The position numbers and the translations under genes are program-made. Shown one piece after another: positions 1 through 9,657 of a stretch of 64,000 nt of DNA. Each line of letters starts with the position of its first letter. Within the stretch, counting starts at the first letter, position 1. The notes under the pieces are model-generated. The model did not search any database. It was not told where the DNA came from and was given only the letters and a program-made list of their open reading frames with translations. Source of the stretch: Anaerostipes hominis (ex Lee et al. 2021) (lineage in GTDB: Bacteria > Bacillota > Clostridia > Lachnospirales > Lachnospiraceae); NCBI RefSeq assembly GCF_002270485.1, contig NZ_NQOG01000010.1:46305-110304 (forward strand), in the 5' to 3' direction.

Positions 1-208
1 CATAGGAATTTATAGTTCCTGTGTGCTTTTTATTACATAGAGGGGAAAAGCATAAGTATGAAAAAATGAGGAAAAATATTTCGGAGGCTGACAGTTCTTT
101 TTATAGGTTTAAGTAGTAGCAAGACTTTAATAAAGCAGAAAAGCCTCAATTGAATTTCTATACCAGATTAGTTACTGTGTATAACCTCCATATAAACGTC
201 CTCTTCCA
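1..208. other. intergenic, nothing recognised
   Basis: AT-rich sequence downstream of the stop codon of the minus-strand MFS gene. I see no convincing gene, and no stem-loop with a T-run that would clearly end the MFS transcript. A gene beyond the left edge could reach in, but no long frame supports it. Confidence 0.4.
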
Positions 209-1372
209 TCATTTGTTCTTTTGATTTTTTATCCAGATATAGCAGATAACCACTCCGATTAAGGCTATCCCTCCCGTGGTTATATATGGTAATTCAATAT
301 TGCTTTCATACAGATACCCAGTTAATAAAGGAGCAATAACTTTGCTAAGATTTCCGGCGGTACTGGCAAATCCCATCAGTGTTCCTTTATGCTGATTGTC
401 AGTTTTTGAAAGGGTTGCGTTTAATGTGGGTACTGTAATAGCAGAAGATACCGCAAATAAGCCAAAAACCACCAACACACTAACAAACCCAGTTGTCAAT
501 ACCATGGCAAACGCTACTAAGGCTTTGCAAAACATACCTATCAGTATTAGTCGCTTCTCACCAATTTTTTTTGCTAAAGGACCAGTCAAAAAGCCTTGTA
601 CTACAATCAAAATACCTGCTAGAGCCATCCAAATAACACCAACTTGCTTAGTGGAAAATCCAAACTTATCTACGACATACAGCCCCGTAATTCCTTGCAA
701 GCCTGTTTGACAGAAATGCACGACGAAAATAAGTATCAAAACCATTCCTGCTGAGCCAAAAATTATACTTTTCAGGTCTGAAAAATCAAAGGGTTTTCTT
801 TTTTCCGTCTGTCCTGAACGCTCAATTGACTCTGGCAAAAGTGTTAGAATTAGCAGAAAGGCAATAAATGAAATGCCAGCTCCTGTAAAAAATGGGAGCG
901 CAAGCGAATAGCCTGCAAGAATGCCTCCCAATAATGGTCCCATCATTACGCCAACGCTCATTGAAGCTCCAAGTTGACTCATATTCTTGCTTCTTTCTTC
1001 CTCCGAGCTGGAATCTCCAACATATGCCAAAGATGCAACGGACGTAGCAGATGACAAAATACCCGATAAACTGCGAGCTATAAATAGTGTCCAAAAGGAT
1101 GAAGCCAAACCGAACAGGAACAAACTGATGGAATATCCTATAATACCAATGCTGATAATCGGCTTTCTACCAATTCGGTCGGACAGTGCACCCCAAAAAG
1201 GTGCGCATACTGTTTGTGCCAGAGCATATACGGCAGTGAGCCATCCAAGCTCACGACCGCCAGCACCTAGATTTTCCATGTAAAATGGCATGACCGGAAG
1301 AATTAAGCTATATCCTAACGCAATCACCAAAGTAGCAAGCTTTAAAGCGAAAATCGGCTTTTTATTCATCAA
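209..1372 (-). CDS. MFS drug-efflux transporter (DHA1-like)
   Basis: This is a major facilitator protein of about 387 residues, the usual length for 12-helix TetA/NorA/Bmr-type proton-driven drug exporters in the cytoplasmic membrane. The loop between helices 2 and 3 has the MFS motif A, GALSDRIGRKPII. Helix 5 carries the antiporter motif C in the form GVMMGPLLGG. The start is either TTG at 1372 or the ATG immediately after it at 1369; GGAGGGG inside the preceding gene lies 10 bases before the TTG. The gene overlaps the end of the phosphotransferase gene by 8-11 bases, so translation is probably coupled. It is the last gene of a tetR-phosphotransferase-MFS operon, which points to resistance or detoxification. 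The substrate cannot be read from the sequence. Confidence 0.85.
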   Translation of the reverse strand: MMNKKPIFALKLATLVIALGYSLILPVMPFYMENLGAGGRELGWLTAVYALAQTVCAPFWGALSDRIGRKPIISIGIIGYSISLFLFGLASSFWTLFIARSLSGILSSATSVASLAYVGDSSSEEERSKNMSQLGASMSVGVMMGPLLGGILAGYSLALPFFTGAGISFIAFLLILTLLPESIERSGQTEKRKPFDFSDLKSIIFGSAGMVLILIFVVHFCQTGLQGITGLYVVDKFGFSTKQVGVIWMALAGILIVVQGFLTGPLAKKIGEKRLILIGMFCKALVAFAMVLTTGFVSVLVVFGLFAVSSAITVPTLNATLSKTDNQHKGTLMGFASTAGNLSKVIAPLLTGYLYESNIELPYITTGGIALIGVVICYIWIKNQKNK

Positions 1373-3929
1373 TCGTCACCGTCCCCTCCGAGCCGTCCAC
1401 CGTTATCATTTGTCCATTTTTAATACTTCTCGTGGCTGTGTGTGTCGCCATAACGGCAGGGATACCACATTCCCGTGCAACAATACTTGAATGACTGAGA
1501 GGACCTCCAATATCCGTTACAATTCCACTTGCAGAGGCAAATAAGGGTGTCCAAGCCGGAGTTGTAGTAACGGCAACCAAAACACTTCCCGGCTGGAAAT
1601 TTTTAAAATCTGCCGGACTATTTAGTACGCAGGCACGAGCCGTCACGACACCAGAACTGGTTCCTATACCCCTCAACACGGTTTTTCCATCTTTTTGTTT
1701 CTGTGGTGCATGTGATATGCTTTTTACTTTCTTCTCAGGTAACTGAGCTGGTGGCACATAGCCCTGATACTTTTTGAGTTCCGCTTTTCGCTCAAGTATC
1801 GAATTTCTTCTATCGGATAAAGGTATATTTTCGTCTAACTGTATTATGAGTTTTTCCAATTCCAATTTTGTGAGCCAATAAATATCATCTATATGCGAAG
1901 TAGCTCCGCCACGTATAAGGCGTGCTGAAATTTCATGAAACATCTGGCGAATCAGAGGATGCCCCATTCCCATCAAATAAATAGCATTTTCACGCATAGG
2001 AGCAGTTTCCTGCGCCCAATGGAGCAACTTCAAAAACAGTTTTTTGCGTGAGCTACCTATACGTTGTAAAATTTCTTCTTCTGCCTGTTTCCTATGCTTT
2101 TCAAATTTGGATTGACGTAAAAAAGGACTTTCACCTTTGCCTTCTACAAAGGTTTTTATGGATTCAAAGGTTGGTGTAAGTGTTTCCTGCGGTGTGGAAT
2201 ATGCAAAATCAAATTCATAAGCGGTACGACCAAACTCTTTAAAATACTGATTGATTCGATTTTTCCATTCTATCCATACTTCCAGCGAAACTTCGTCAGG
2301 CGGAACTGAGGACATAAAATTTTCCGCTATCTTTGCTGTTGGATTACTTTGCAGATAAAGGTTGAGAGTATTATTTTGCTTTACCCATTCCGAGAGACTC
2401 CACAGGTTCTTTTCGGCTTGCAGAGCAATCGTATCAAATCCAAGCAGGAAAACAGAAGTATCTGTCATACCAGCGCGACGAGCCGCTCCCTGAAAAAATT
2501 TTGTAAATAATGTTTCGCTGATAGAGGCGGCTGGCAATGTAAGCTGAATCCTCGTGAAATAAATACACGCTCCATAAAATACAGTCTGAATCCCCTCCAT
2601 TATTTGATGAGCATTCAGCATATGCAAGGGCTTTTCTTCCCATTGTTTAATCACATTCTCAAATTCTTTTCGTGCTGTTTCCCAGCGTGCAACACTGTTC
2701 GTGAGCGCACGGCGTAAAGATCGGGGTGAAAGGGATTTGACAGCAATCAAAAGAGGCTTTGAATTAGCGGAAAGATAAACATATCCGTTAATAATCGTAT
2801 ATGCTCCGTTTTCTGGCAGTAGCTTTTTCGCACTTTTACCAAACATATCTATCCATAAAAGCGCCGACGCACGGTTGACTATTTCAAGCCCAAGTGTGGC
2901 GAATAAGGGCGAAACAGGATTTGGCAAGTGTTCCGCTAGACTGCCTCTTGTATATATAACATCCTTTTCCGGTAACGTCCATTCCGGCGGTAGGACAGTA
3001 ATGGGGCGAGCCTGAACAATATACAACTTATCTTTTTCCAGTGCCCACTCTACATCCATAGGCATTTCATAATACTTCTCAATTTTTTTTCCAAGCTGTG
3101 TCAATCGCATAACTTGATTGCGAGTAAGAGCATGTTTTTTCCTCAACTGTTCAGGAGTTGGGATTTCTTCTGTTCCATCTGAGTTGCGGACTGTCATAAT
3201 CTCTTTGTTTGCTACTTCATACGATACAATTCGTTCAGCATTTTTATCTACAACGATTGTATCAGGGGTGACTAAGCTAGAAACCACCGATTCGCCAAGT
3301 CCCCACGCGGCGTTAACAATCATTTCGCTACGTCTGCCATTGGTGGGGTTTAGCGTAAACATAACGCCGGACGCATCGGAAAACGCAAGCTTTTGTACTA
3401 CAACAGCAAGTGCGACAATTTCCTGCTTTATATCATTCTTCATGCGGTAAGCAATAGCGCGAGCTGTCCATAGGGAAGCCCAGCACCTCTTTACAGCGTC
3501 AAGAACTTCATTCTCACCTTGTATGTTAAGATAGGTTTCCTGCTGGCCTGCAAAAGAAGCGTCGGGCAAATCCTCGGCGGTTGCGGAGGAACGGACAGCC
3601 ACCGCTATATTTCCCAATCCGGCATATGCGGTTTTAATTGCATCTGATACTTCCTGCGGCATTTCTCCATTATGGAAAAGCATCCCTATCTGCGTAGATA
3701 CATTTTCAAGCTGGCTGGTATTGTTAGAGTCAATACCGTCCAGCAACTTATTAATGTGAGGCTGAATATGGTTCTTTTCAACAAAAATCTTGTATGAAGT
3801 AGTCGTAACATGAAAGCCCTCCGGCACAGGGATACCCGCTGTCAAAAGTTTTGATAAAGACATACCTTTTCCGCCGACCATTTCAAGGGTTGCCTGTTTA
3901 TGCAACAAGGGTAGAGTATAATAAATCAT
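1362..3929 (-). CDS. PEP-synthase-like antibiotic phosphotransferase (rifampin phosphotransferase-like)
   Basis: The 855-residue protein has the three-part plan of rifampin phosphotransferases. First is an N-terminal ATP-grasp PEP/pyruvate-binding domain (about 1-315, with GGKGMSL near residue 20 and AVRSSATAEDLPDASFAGQ). Next is a long unconserved middle region (about 330-740). Last is a C-terminal swivelling phosphohistidine domain, with GGPLSHSSIVARE and the phosphorylated His near residue 813. Family members move the beta-phosphate of ATP through this His to rifamycin; PEP synthases share both end domains but have a different third domain. Length and operon context (TetR regulator 5 bases upstream, efflux pump overlapping downstream) favour an antibiotic-modifying role. 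The drug target is inferred, and another small-molecule substrate is possible. ATG at 3929 follows a GAGG ribosome binding site. Confidence 0.7.
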   Translation of the reverse strand: MIYYTLPLLHKQATLEMVGGKGMSLSKLLTAGIPVPEGFHVTTTSYKIFVEKNHIQPHINKLLDGIDSNNTSQLENVSTQIGMLFHNGEMPQEVSDAIKTAYAGLGNIAVAVRSSATAEDLPDASFAGQQETYLNIQGENEVLDAVKRCWASLWTARAIAYRMKNDIKQEIVALAVVVQKLAFSDASGVMFTLNPTNGRRSEMIVNAAWGLGESVVSSLVTPDTIVVDKNAERIVSYEVANKEIMTVRNSDGTEEIPTPEQLRKKHALTRNQVMRLTQLGKKIEKYYEMPMDVEWALEKDKLYIVQARPITVLPPEWTLPEKDVIYTRGSLAEHLPNPVSPLFATLGLEIVNRASALLWIDMFGKSAKKLLPENGAYTIINGYVYLSANSKPLLIAVKSLSPRSLRRALTNSVARWETARKEFENVIKQWEEKPLHMLNAHQIMEGIQTVFYGACIYFTRIQLTLPAASISETLFTKFFQGAARRAGMTDTSVFLLGFDTIALQAEKNLWSLSEWVKQNNTLNLYLQSNPTAKIAENFMSSVPPDEVSLEVWIEWKNRINQYFKEFGRTAYEFDFAYSTPQETLTPTFESIKTFVEGKGESPFLRQSKFEKHRKQAEEEILQRIGSSRKKLFLKLLHWAQETAPMRENAIYLMGMGHPLIRQMFHEISARLIRGGATSHIDDIYWLTKLELEKLIIQLDENIPLSDRRNSILERKAELKKYQGYVPPAQLPEKKVKSISHAPQKQKDGKTVLRGIGTSSGVVTARACVLNSPADFKNFQPGSVLVAVTTTPAWTPLFASASGIVTDIGGPLSHSSIVARECGIPAVMATHTATRSIKNGQMITVDGSEGTVTIDE

Positions 3930-3934
3930 AATAA

Positions 3935-4537
3935 TTAACCTCGATCATTCATAATTCCGTGTAGAAATATATCCATTGTTTCATCAAGCATTTTCTCCGG
4001 ACTGGCTGATGGTCGGGATGTGTAAATGATTGATATAATGGAGTTAATTAACAAATGCGTCATAAGATCGGCATTCGTCTTACGGAAGACGCCTGATTCC
4101 ACTCCATTTTCAATTACAGATTTTATAATATCCTGATATGCGTAACGCGCAGTTTTCAGCCGCTTTCGATAATCTTCTTCTAAATAGTCAGATTCTGTAT
4201 TTAACCACATCAGCACCGTTCGATACTGCTTTGGTACTCCAAGATGATTCAGCATGATTTTTCTAAGACACTGTTCCGGCGAGGATTCATCGGCAATAAT
4301 CCTATGAACCTTTTTAATTGTTTCTTCTATTTCTTTCTCAACTGCATATACAACAATCTCGTCTTTCGTTTTGAAAAAATCATACAGACTGGACTTTCCC
4401 ATGTTTGCTAAAATCGCAATTTCCCTCATTGTTGTTTTTTGGAATCCATTTTTCTCTATGAGCTGCAAAGCAACACTGATTATTTCTTCTCGGCGTTCTT
4501 CTTGTTGTTCTGGTGTAAGCATAATTCCTTTTGGCAT
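3935..4537 (-). CDS. TetR-family transcriptional repressor
   Basis: A 200-residue TetR regulator. The N-terminal helix-turn-helix covers roughly residues 15-60 (ISVALQLIEKNGFQKTTMREIA, then MGKSSLYDFFKTKDEI); the rest is the variable ligand-binding and dimerisation domain. I place the start at ATG 4537, ten bases after GGGGAGG. The frame stays open upstream, but that extension would translate the promoter and operator DNA. The gene is first in the operon with the phosphotransferase and MFS pump. Two matching palindromes lie in its own promoter and leader, so it very probably represses the operon until an inducer binds. Confidence 0.88.
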   Translation of the reverse strand: MPKGIMLTPEQQEERREEIISVALQLIEKNGFQKTTMREIAILANMGKSSLYDFFKTKDEIVVYAVEKEIEETIKKVHRIIADESSPEQCLRKIMLNHLGVPKQYRTVLMWLNTESDYLEEDYRKRLKTARYAYQDIIKSVIENGVESGVFRKTNADLMTHLLINSIISIIYTSRPSASPEKMLDETMDIFLHGIMNDRG

Positions 4538-4557
4538 ATTTATGATACCTCCCCATA

Positions 4558-4618
4558 GCGACCATCGGTCGTTTCTTGTTTCGCTTTTATTATATAGCGA
4601 CCAATGGTCGCTTGTCAA
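4558..4618 (-). promoter_or_regulatory. tetR operon promoter with two palindromic operators
   Basis: On the minus strand TTGACA (4618-4613) and TATAAT (4594-4589) are separated by 18 bases. Most of the spacer is a perfect palindrome, GCGACCA-A-TGGTCGC (4597-4611). A second, very similar copy, GCGACCATCGGTCG, lies at 4558-4571 in the 5' leader, between the expected transcription start and the tetR start codon. A repressor bound at the first site would block RNA polymerase directly; one at the second would block escape or elongation. This is the classic layout for TetR autoregulation. Confidence 0.85.
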
Positions 4619-4634
4619 GGCTAATTTTTAACTT

Positions 4635-4674
4635 AAAAGCCGCGGCAGAACATCATAGTCTGCCGCGGCTTTTT
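4635..4674 (-). terminator. bidirectional intrinsic terminator
   Basis: A GC-rich perfect stem (AAAGCCGCGGCAGA with TCTGCCGCGGCTTT, nine-base loop) with A-rich and T-rich flanks. It lies just after the stop codon of the rubrerythrin gene (minus strand) and just upstream of the tetR promoter, so it insulates the resistance operon from rubrerythrin transcription. Confidence 0.85.
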
Positions 4675-4688
4675 GTCTCCGTTTCTTT

Positions 4689-5228
4689 TTAATAGTCTTC
4701 TGAATGAATCTGGAAGAATTTTTTCGGATGTGCACAGACCGGACATACTTCAGGCGCCTCGGTTCCGTAATGTACATGTCCGCAGTTTGTACAGATCCAT
4801 GCCTGTTCTGTATCTCTCCTGTAAACAATTCCTTTGTCGATATTCTCTGTAAGCTGCTGATAGCGTTCGTCATGGCGTTTTTCGATGCCTGCAACCATCT
4901 CAAACAGGGCTGCGATTTCATCAAAACCTTCCTCTTTTGCTTCTTTGGCAAAAGTCGGATACATATCCGTCCATTCAAAATTTTCTCCCGCAGCAGCATC
5001 TTTTAAGTTGACTTCTGTTGAAGGCATTCCGTCATGCAGTAGTTTAAACCAGATTTTTGCATGTTCTTTTTCATTCAATGCGGTTTCAGCAAAGATATTG
5101 CCGAACTGCACATAGCCGTCCTTTTTTGCCTGGCTTGCATAAAAATCGTATTTTGTACGTGCCTGTGACTCCCCCGCATATGCAGCCATCAAGTTCTGTT
5201 CTGTCTTCGTTCCTTTTAAATTTGGCAT
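4689..5228 (-). CDS. rbr: rubrerythrin
   Basis: A 179-residue rubrerythrin, a non-haem di-iron peroxidase that reduces hydrogen peroxide in anaerobes, taking electrons through its own rubredoxin centre. The N-terminal four-helix ferritin-like domain (about 1-140) shows the glutamate-rich metal ligands, including [18 protein letters not shown] and [10 protein letters not shown]. The C-terminal rubredoxin-like domain has two knuckles, CTNCGH and CPVCAHP, which bind one iron. The ATG at 5228 follows AGGAGGT with good spacing. It appears monocistronic, with its own terminator, and is transcribed away from the divergent pdp gene. It is a cytoplasmic oxidative-stress protein. Confidence 0.95.
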   Translation of the reverse strand: MPNLKGTKTEQNLMAAYAGESQARTKYDFYASQAKKDGYVQFGNIFAETALNEKEHAKIWFKLLHDGMPSTEVNLKDAAAGENFEWTDMYPTFAKEAKEEGFDEIAALFEMVAGIEKRHDERYQQLTENIDKGIVYRRDTEQAWICTNCGHVHYGTEAPEVCPVCAHPKKFFQIHSEDY

Positions 5229-5385
5229 TTCACATAACCTCCTAATTTTATAATAGTAATTATTATTGTTTTATTGTCTCAGATATAAGTATATAAGTCA
5301 ATACATACTCTGTTATTATTATGGTACAATAAGGATAAAATATTCAATTAATGGACGCAATGTATGCTTAAAGGAGGCGGCCCCT

Positions 5386-6690
5386 ATGAGAATGTATGAT
5401 CTGATCTTGAAAAAAAGAGATGGATATTCCCTTGCAAAAGAAGAAATCAGGTGGATGACAGACAACTATTTACATGGAAAAATTCCGGATTACCAGATGT
5501 CGGCAATGATGATGGCAGTGTATTTCAGGGGAATGGACACACAGGAGACTTTTGAACTCACGATGGCCATGGCAGAGAGCGGAGACCGGCTGGATCTGTC
5601 AGGGATTCCGGGCATCAAAGCAGATAAACACAGCACCGGAGGAGTGGGGGATAAGACCTCTCTTGCGCTGGGACCGCTGGCGGCGTCCTGTGGTGTTCCT
5701 GTTGCAAAAATGTCGGGAAGAGGACTGGGACATACAGGAGGAACCATTGATAAACTGGAAAGCATTCCGGGATTTCAGACAGCGCTCACAGAGGAGCGGT
5801 TTATGGAACAGGTAGCATCTGTGGGCATAGCGATCATGGGACAGACAAAAGACCTGGCACCGGCGGATAAGCTTTTATATGCACTTCGTGACGTGACGGC
5901 AACCGTAGATCAGATCTCGCTGATCGCCAGCAGTATTATGAGCAAAAAGCTTGCGGCCGGCGCGGATGCCATACTGCTGGATGTGAAGTGCGGCAGCGGT
6001 GCTTTTATGAAAAACTTTGAGGATGCCAGGAAGCTTTCGGAGGCTATGATCCGGATCGGGAAAACTGCCGGAAAAAATATGGCAGCGGTCATATCGGATA
6101 TGGATCAGCCTTTGGGAAGAGCAGTCGGCAACGCGCTGGAGGTAAAAGAGGCCATTGATACACTTAAGGGAGAAGGTCCCGAAGATTTTACGGAGCTTGT
6201 GCTGACGCTTGGCTCCCGGATGCTCTGTATGGCAAAGAAAGCGGAAACACCGCAGGAGGCACGAAAGATATTAAAACAGAAGATCTCGGACGGAAGCTCG
6301 CTGCATAAATTCACGGAATTTGTCACGGCACAGGGGGGAGATCCGTCATGGATCGAATATCCGGAAAATTTCTGCAAGGCAGATTATATAGAAGAAATCC
6401 CCTCTGTAAAAAACGGTTTTGTCACTGCTTTTAACACACAGGAGATCGGAGTCTGTTCTCTCCTGCTGGGCGGAGGAAGAGAAACGAAGGAAAGCGCGGT
6501 CGATCCGTTTGTGGGGTTGGTGCTCCGGAAGAAAAAAGGAGAGGCAGTAAGAAAAGGGGAAGGACTGGCAGTCATATACGCCAACGATAAAGAAAAACTG
6601 GCAAAAGCAAAAGAGCATTTTCTGAAAAATGTGACGGTTGAGTCTGAGATGAAGGAGCCGGGGCCGCTGATCAAAGAGATACTTTCTTAA
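5386..6690 (+). CDS. pdp: pyrimidine-nucleoside phosphorylase
   Basis: A 434-residue enzyme that cleaves uridine, deoxyuridine or thymidine with phosphate to the base and (deoxy)ribose-1-phosphate in nucleoside salvage. The family signature SGRGLGHTGGTIDKLES is present, preceded by the KHSTGGVGDKTSLALGP phosphate-binding stretch. Length matches Bacillus-type Pdp rather than being shortened. The frame is open 120 bases further upstream, but AAGGAGG at 5371-5377 sits eight bases before ATG 5386 and that protein start is typical of the family. The gene stands alone here; deoxyribose-phosphate aldolase and cytidine deaminase are not adjacent. Confidence 0.93.
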   Translation: MRMYDLILKKRDGYSLAKEEIRWMTDNYLHGKIPDYQMSAMMMAVYFRGMDTQETFELTMAMAESGDRLDLSGIPGIKADKHSTGGVGDKTSLALGPLAASCGVPVAKMSGRGLGHTGGTIDKLESIPGFQTALTEERFMEQVASVGIAIMGQTKDLAPADKLLYALRDVTATVDQISLIASSIMSKKLAAGADAILLDVKCGSGAFMKNFEDARKLSEAMIRIGKTAGKNMAAVISDMDQPLGRAVGNALEVKEAIDTLKGEGPEDFTELVLTLGSRMLCMAKKAETPQEARKILKQKISDGSSLHKFTEFVTAQGGDPSWIEYPENFCKADYIEEIPSVKNGFVTAFNTQEIGVCSLLLGGGRETKESAVDPFVGLVLRKKKGEAVRKGEGLAVIYANDKEKLAKAKEHFLKNVTVESEMKEPGPLIKEILS

Positions 6691-6746
6691 AAGAATTCAT
6701 GAGAGGGCTTCTTTTTTCATAAGTTAATAAAAAAACGGAGCGCACT

Positions 6747-7148
6747 ATGAAAAGATATATCGTTTTTATCATGATGGCTGTAAGCTGCTGTTTGTGTGTC
6801 GGATGCTTAAATCAGGAAAAGCACGGCGCAAAAGAGAATGTAGACTATGCAGTCTGCAAAAAAGAAAATTTGCCGAAAGAATTAGCGGCACGAATTAATG
6901 AACAGAAGGATAAAGTTTTTCATTTTACGTATTCTATGAAAGAGACAATGTACTATGTGATCGGATATGGGAAACAGACAGGAAGCGGATATAAGGTCCG
7001 GGTGAAAAAGATGACCATGGATGAAGGCCATGTCTATATTGACACGAACCTGATCGGAGTTCCGAAGCGGCAGCAGGAAAAAGGATATTCATATCCATAT
7101 ATCGTGATCAAGAGCCAGAATTATGAAAAAGACGTAGTATTTTTGTGA
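6747..7148 (+). CDS. PrcB-like lipoprotein
   Basis: A 133-residue protein with a hydrophobic N-terminus and a lipobox (LCVGC, lipidated Cys at residue 20), so it should be anchored on the outer face of the membrane. The C-terminal part, from about residue 70 (YYVIGYGKQTGSGYKVRV) to the end (YSYPYIVIKS), resembles the PrcB C-terminal domain, a small beta domain in secreted and spore-associated proteins. Its role is unknown. It lies between pdp and ftsH. The ftsH gene has its own promoter 30 bases downstream, so this gene is probably transcribed alone or as read-through from pdp. Confidence 0.65.
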   Translation: MKRYIVFIMMAVSCCLCVGCLNQEKHGAKENVDYAVCKKENLPKELAARINEQKDKVFHFTYSMKETMYYVIGYGKQTGSGYKVRVKKMTMDEGHVYIDTNLIGVPKRQQEKGYSYPYIVIKSQNYEKDVVFL

Positions 7149-7177
7149 TATGTCACAAAAACTTTAGAATTGTTTTA

Positions 7178-7206
7178 TTGATTTTCAAGCAGTGAAACCA
7201 TATAAT
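7178..7206 (+). promoter_or_regulatory. ftsH promoter
   Basis: TTGATT (7178-7183), a 17-base spacer and a perfect TATAAT (7201-7206): a good vegetative sigma-A promoter. The predicted transcription start near 7213 falls only about five bases before the upstream ATG at 7218, which supports the downstream GTG start for FtsH. Confidence 0.8.
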
Positions 7207-7250
7207 GGAGTCTATAAATGCTTGAGAAGATCGAAGGAGGAAAAGCATTC

Positions 7251-9209
7251 GTGGATAATAGACAGAAGAAACCGGATAAAAATAACAAGAATTCCATTCA
7301 GATGATCATATCGATTTTGATTACATCTATTTTAGTGGCTGTCTTGTTCAACTTTGTAGTGGGCAAATGGAAAAACGGTACAGAGACCGAGATTTCCTAC
7401 GGCAAGTTTGTCAAGATGATCGAGAAAAAAGAAATTAAAAAGGTTGTGTTCGAAAGTGATGTGATCACCGTTATTCCGAAAGAATCAGAGAACCCGCTGT
7501 ATAAGACTACATACAAAGTAGTCCAGCTTCCCGTACCTGATTATCAGCTGGTCAACCGGCTGGAGAAGGCAGGGATCGAAAATTACCAGGCAAAGGCAAA
7601 GGACGGATCTGAGGTTCTCATGAGTGTTCTCGTGAGCATTCTGCCTGCCATCATTATTTTTGGACTGCTGATGTTTATGATGCGCGGAAAGAGCGGTATG
7701 ATGGGCGTAGGAAAGTCCAACGCCAAGGTCTATGTGGAGAAGAAGACAGGCGTCACCTTTGCCGACGTTGCGGGACAGCAGGAGGCCAAGGAGTCCCTGA
7801 CCGAGATGGTGGATTTTCTGCATCACCCTGACAAGTATTTAAAGATCGGTGCAAAACTGCCCAAGGGAGCACTTCTTGTGGGACCTCCGGGTACCGGTAA
7901 GACTTTGCTCGCCAAAGCAGTGGCGGGAGAAGCGAATGTTCCGTTTTTCTCCCTGTCCGGTTCTGATTTCGTGGAGATGTTCGTTGGTGTCGGTGCGTCC
8001 AGAGTCCGTGACTTGTTCAAGCAGGCCCAGTCTATGGCTCCGTGTATTATATTTATAGACGAAATCGATGCCATCGGAAAAAGCCGTGACACGGGCATCC
8101 AGGGCGGAGGAAACGATGAGCGTGAACAGACATTAAACCAGCTTTTATCTGAAATGGATGGATTTGATACTTCCAAAGGACTTGTCATTCTGGCTGCTAC
8201 CAACCGTCCGGAAGTACTGGATAAAGCACTTCTGCGCCCGGGACGTTTTGACAGGCGCGTCATCGTAGAGCGCCCGGACCTGAAAGGAAGAATCGAGACT
8301 TTAAAAGTCCATTCCAAAGACGTTAAGATGGATGAGAGCGTAGACTTTGAAGAGATCGCCCTGGCTACATCCGGGGCAGTGGGATCGGATCTGGCCAATA
8401 TGATCAACGAAGCGGCCCTGGCTGCTGTCAAAGCAGGAAGGGAGTATGTGTCTCAGTCAGACCTGTTTGAGGCTGTGGAAGTGGTCATCGCCGGAAAAGA
8501 AAAGAAAGACCGTATCCTCGGCAAGGAAGAAAAACAGATCGTTGCATACCACGAGGTGGGACATGCGCTTGTCATGGCTCTCCAGAAGGAGTCTGAGCCG
8601 GTGCAGAAGATCACCATCGTGCCAAGGACCATGGGAGCCCTCGGATATACGATGCAGAGGCCGGAGGAAGAGAAGTACCTGAATAAAAAAGACGAGATGC
8701 TGGCAGACCTGGTATCCTTCTTTGGAGGCCGTGCGGCCGAGGAGATCAAGTTCCACACGGTGACAACCGGTGCGTCCAATGACATCGAACGGGCTACGGC
8801 CATCGCGAGAGCTATGGTGACACAGTACGGTATGTCCGAAGAATTCGGCCTGATCGGCCTGGAATCCATTACCAACCGTTACCTGGACGGACGTCCCGTT
8901 ATGAATTGTGCGGAATCCACCGCGGCAAAGGTAGACGAGGTGGTTATGGGAATTTTGAAAGATGCATATAAAAAAGCGCTTTACCTGATCCGGGACAACA
9001 TGGACATACTGGATGAGGCTGCACAGTTCCTGATCGAGAAAGAGACGATCACAGGAAAAGAGTTTATGGAAATCTTCAATGCCAAGAAAGAAAATTCTGA
9101 ACAGGAAGAGGAAGATTCCAGGGAAGATGCCTCAAGCTCCACGACAGAGGATGAGCCTGCACAGGAACAGCCGTCGGAAGATATGGAAAAAAATTCTCAG
9201 GATATGTAA
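7251..9209 (+). CDS. ftsH: ATP-dependent membrane zinc metalloprotease FtsH
   Basis: A 652-residue membrane-anchored AAA protease that extracts and degrades membrane and regulatory proteins. Two transmembrane helices (about residues 15-35 and 125-145) flank an extracellular domain. The AAA module has Walker A GPPGTGKT at about 211-218, Walker B IIFIDEID and the second region of homology ending LLRPGRFDR. The protease zinc site is HEVGH at 434-438. An acidic, Ser/Glu-rich tail of about 35 residues closes the protein. I choose GTG 7251, ten bases after AAGGAGG. An in-frame ATG at 7218 has a weaker site and would leave almost no leader after the mapped promoter. Confidence 0.95.
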   Translation: MDNRQKKPDKNNKNSIQMIISILITSILVAVLFNFVVGKWKNGTETEISYGKFVKMIEKKEIKKVVFESDVITVIPKESENPLYKTTYKVVQLPVPDYQLVNRLEKAGIENYQAKAKDGSEVLMSVLVSILPAIIIFGLLMFMMRGKSGMMGVGKSNAKVYVEKKTGVTFADVAGQQEAKESLTEMVDFLHHPDKYLKIGAKLPKGALLVGPPGTGKTLLAKAVAGEANVPFFSLSGSDFVEMFVGVGASRVRDLFKQAQSMAPCIIFIDEIDAIGKSRDTGIQGGGNDEREQTLNQLLSEMDGFDTSKGLVILAATNRPEVLDKALLRPGRFDRRVIVERPDLKGRIETLKVHSKDVKMDESVDFEEIALATSGAVGSDLANMINEAALAAVKAGREYVSQSDLFEAVEVVIAGKEKKDRILGKEEKQIVAYHEVGHALVMALQKESEPVQKITIVPRTMGALGYTMQRPEEEKYLNKKDEMLADLVSFFGGRAAEEIKFHTVTTGASNDIERATAIARAMVTQYGMSEEFGLIGLESITNRYLDGRPVMNCAESTAAKVDEVVMGILKDAYKKALYLIRDNMDILDEAAQFLIEKETITGKEFMEIFNAKKENSEQEEEDSREDASSSTTEDEPAQEQPSEDMEKNSQDM

Positions 9210-9234
9210 CATTCTGGACATCCCATGTATAGAT

Positions 9235-9263
9235 TTGACAGGATTCGGTTATAATGATACAAT
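9235..9263 (+). promoter_or_regulatory. veg promoter
   Basis: A near-consensus sigma-A promoter: TTGACA (9235-9240), 17 bases, TACAAT (9258-9263). It lies about 60 bases before the veg start. The equivalent Bacillus veg promoter is known as one of the strongest vegetative promoters. Confidence 0.85.
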
Positions 9264-9322
9264 AAAGTTCACAGTATACAGAAGGTGTCACGAGTTCTGT
9301 ATAGATAGAATGGGGTGAAAGA

Positions 9323-9568
9323 ATGACACAGATGGATATTCAATGCATTCGTAAGTCAATTCAGAAGCGCATTGGCAGCAAAATCAAGATCAGCTCAAAT
9401 AAAGGTAGACACAAGTTTGTAACATCACAGGGAGTCATTACGGAGACATATCCGAACATTTTTTTGGTAGAGATTGAAGACGACAGCAGCACTAAAAGCA
9501 AAACTGTCAGTTTCAGTTATCAGGACGTGATCACGAAAGATGTCAGGATGATGCTGCTGGAAGGCTGA
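9323..9568 (+). CDS. veg: Veg family protein
   Basis: An 81-residue Veg homologue. In Bacillus, Veg stimulates biofilm gene expression and is highly transcribed, but its biochemistry is unresolved. The sequence has the family features IGSKIKISSNKGRHK and ending with a short conserved stretch around FSYQDVITKDVR. ATG 9323 follows GGGGTGAAAG. The order veg, spore-coat morphogenesis gene, ispE is like the veg-ispE neighbourhood of other Firmicutes, which supports orthology. Confidence 0.92.
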   Translation: MTQMDIQCIRKSIQKRIGSKIKISSNKGRHKFVTSQGVITETYPNIFLVEIEDDSSTKSKTVSFSYQDVITKDVRMMLLEG

Positions 9569-9657
9569 CACTGTACCGGATACAATTTTAATCTTGAAGG
9601 AATAGATTCCTTCCTGTCTGAATATATTTGTATATACAAGACAGGGAGGAATTTTTT

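Noticed and set aside
4619..4688. Separate small RNA in the tetR-rubrerythrin gap
   Set aside because: The hairpin is fully explained as a terminator and no promoter precedes it.
7218..7250. Upstream ATG start for FtsH at 7218
   Set aside because: It lies about five bases after the predicted transcription start and has a weaker ribosome site than GTG 7251.
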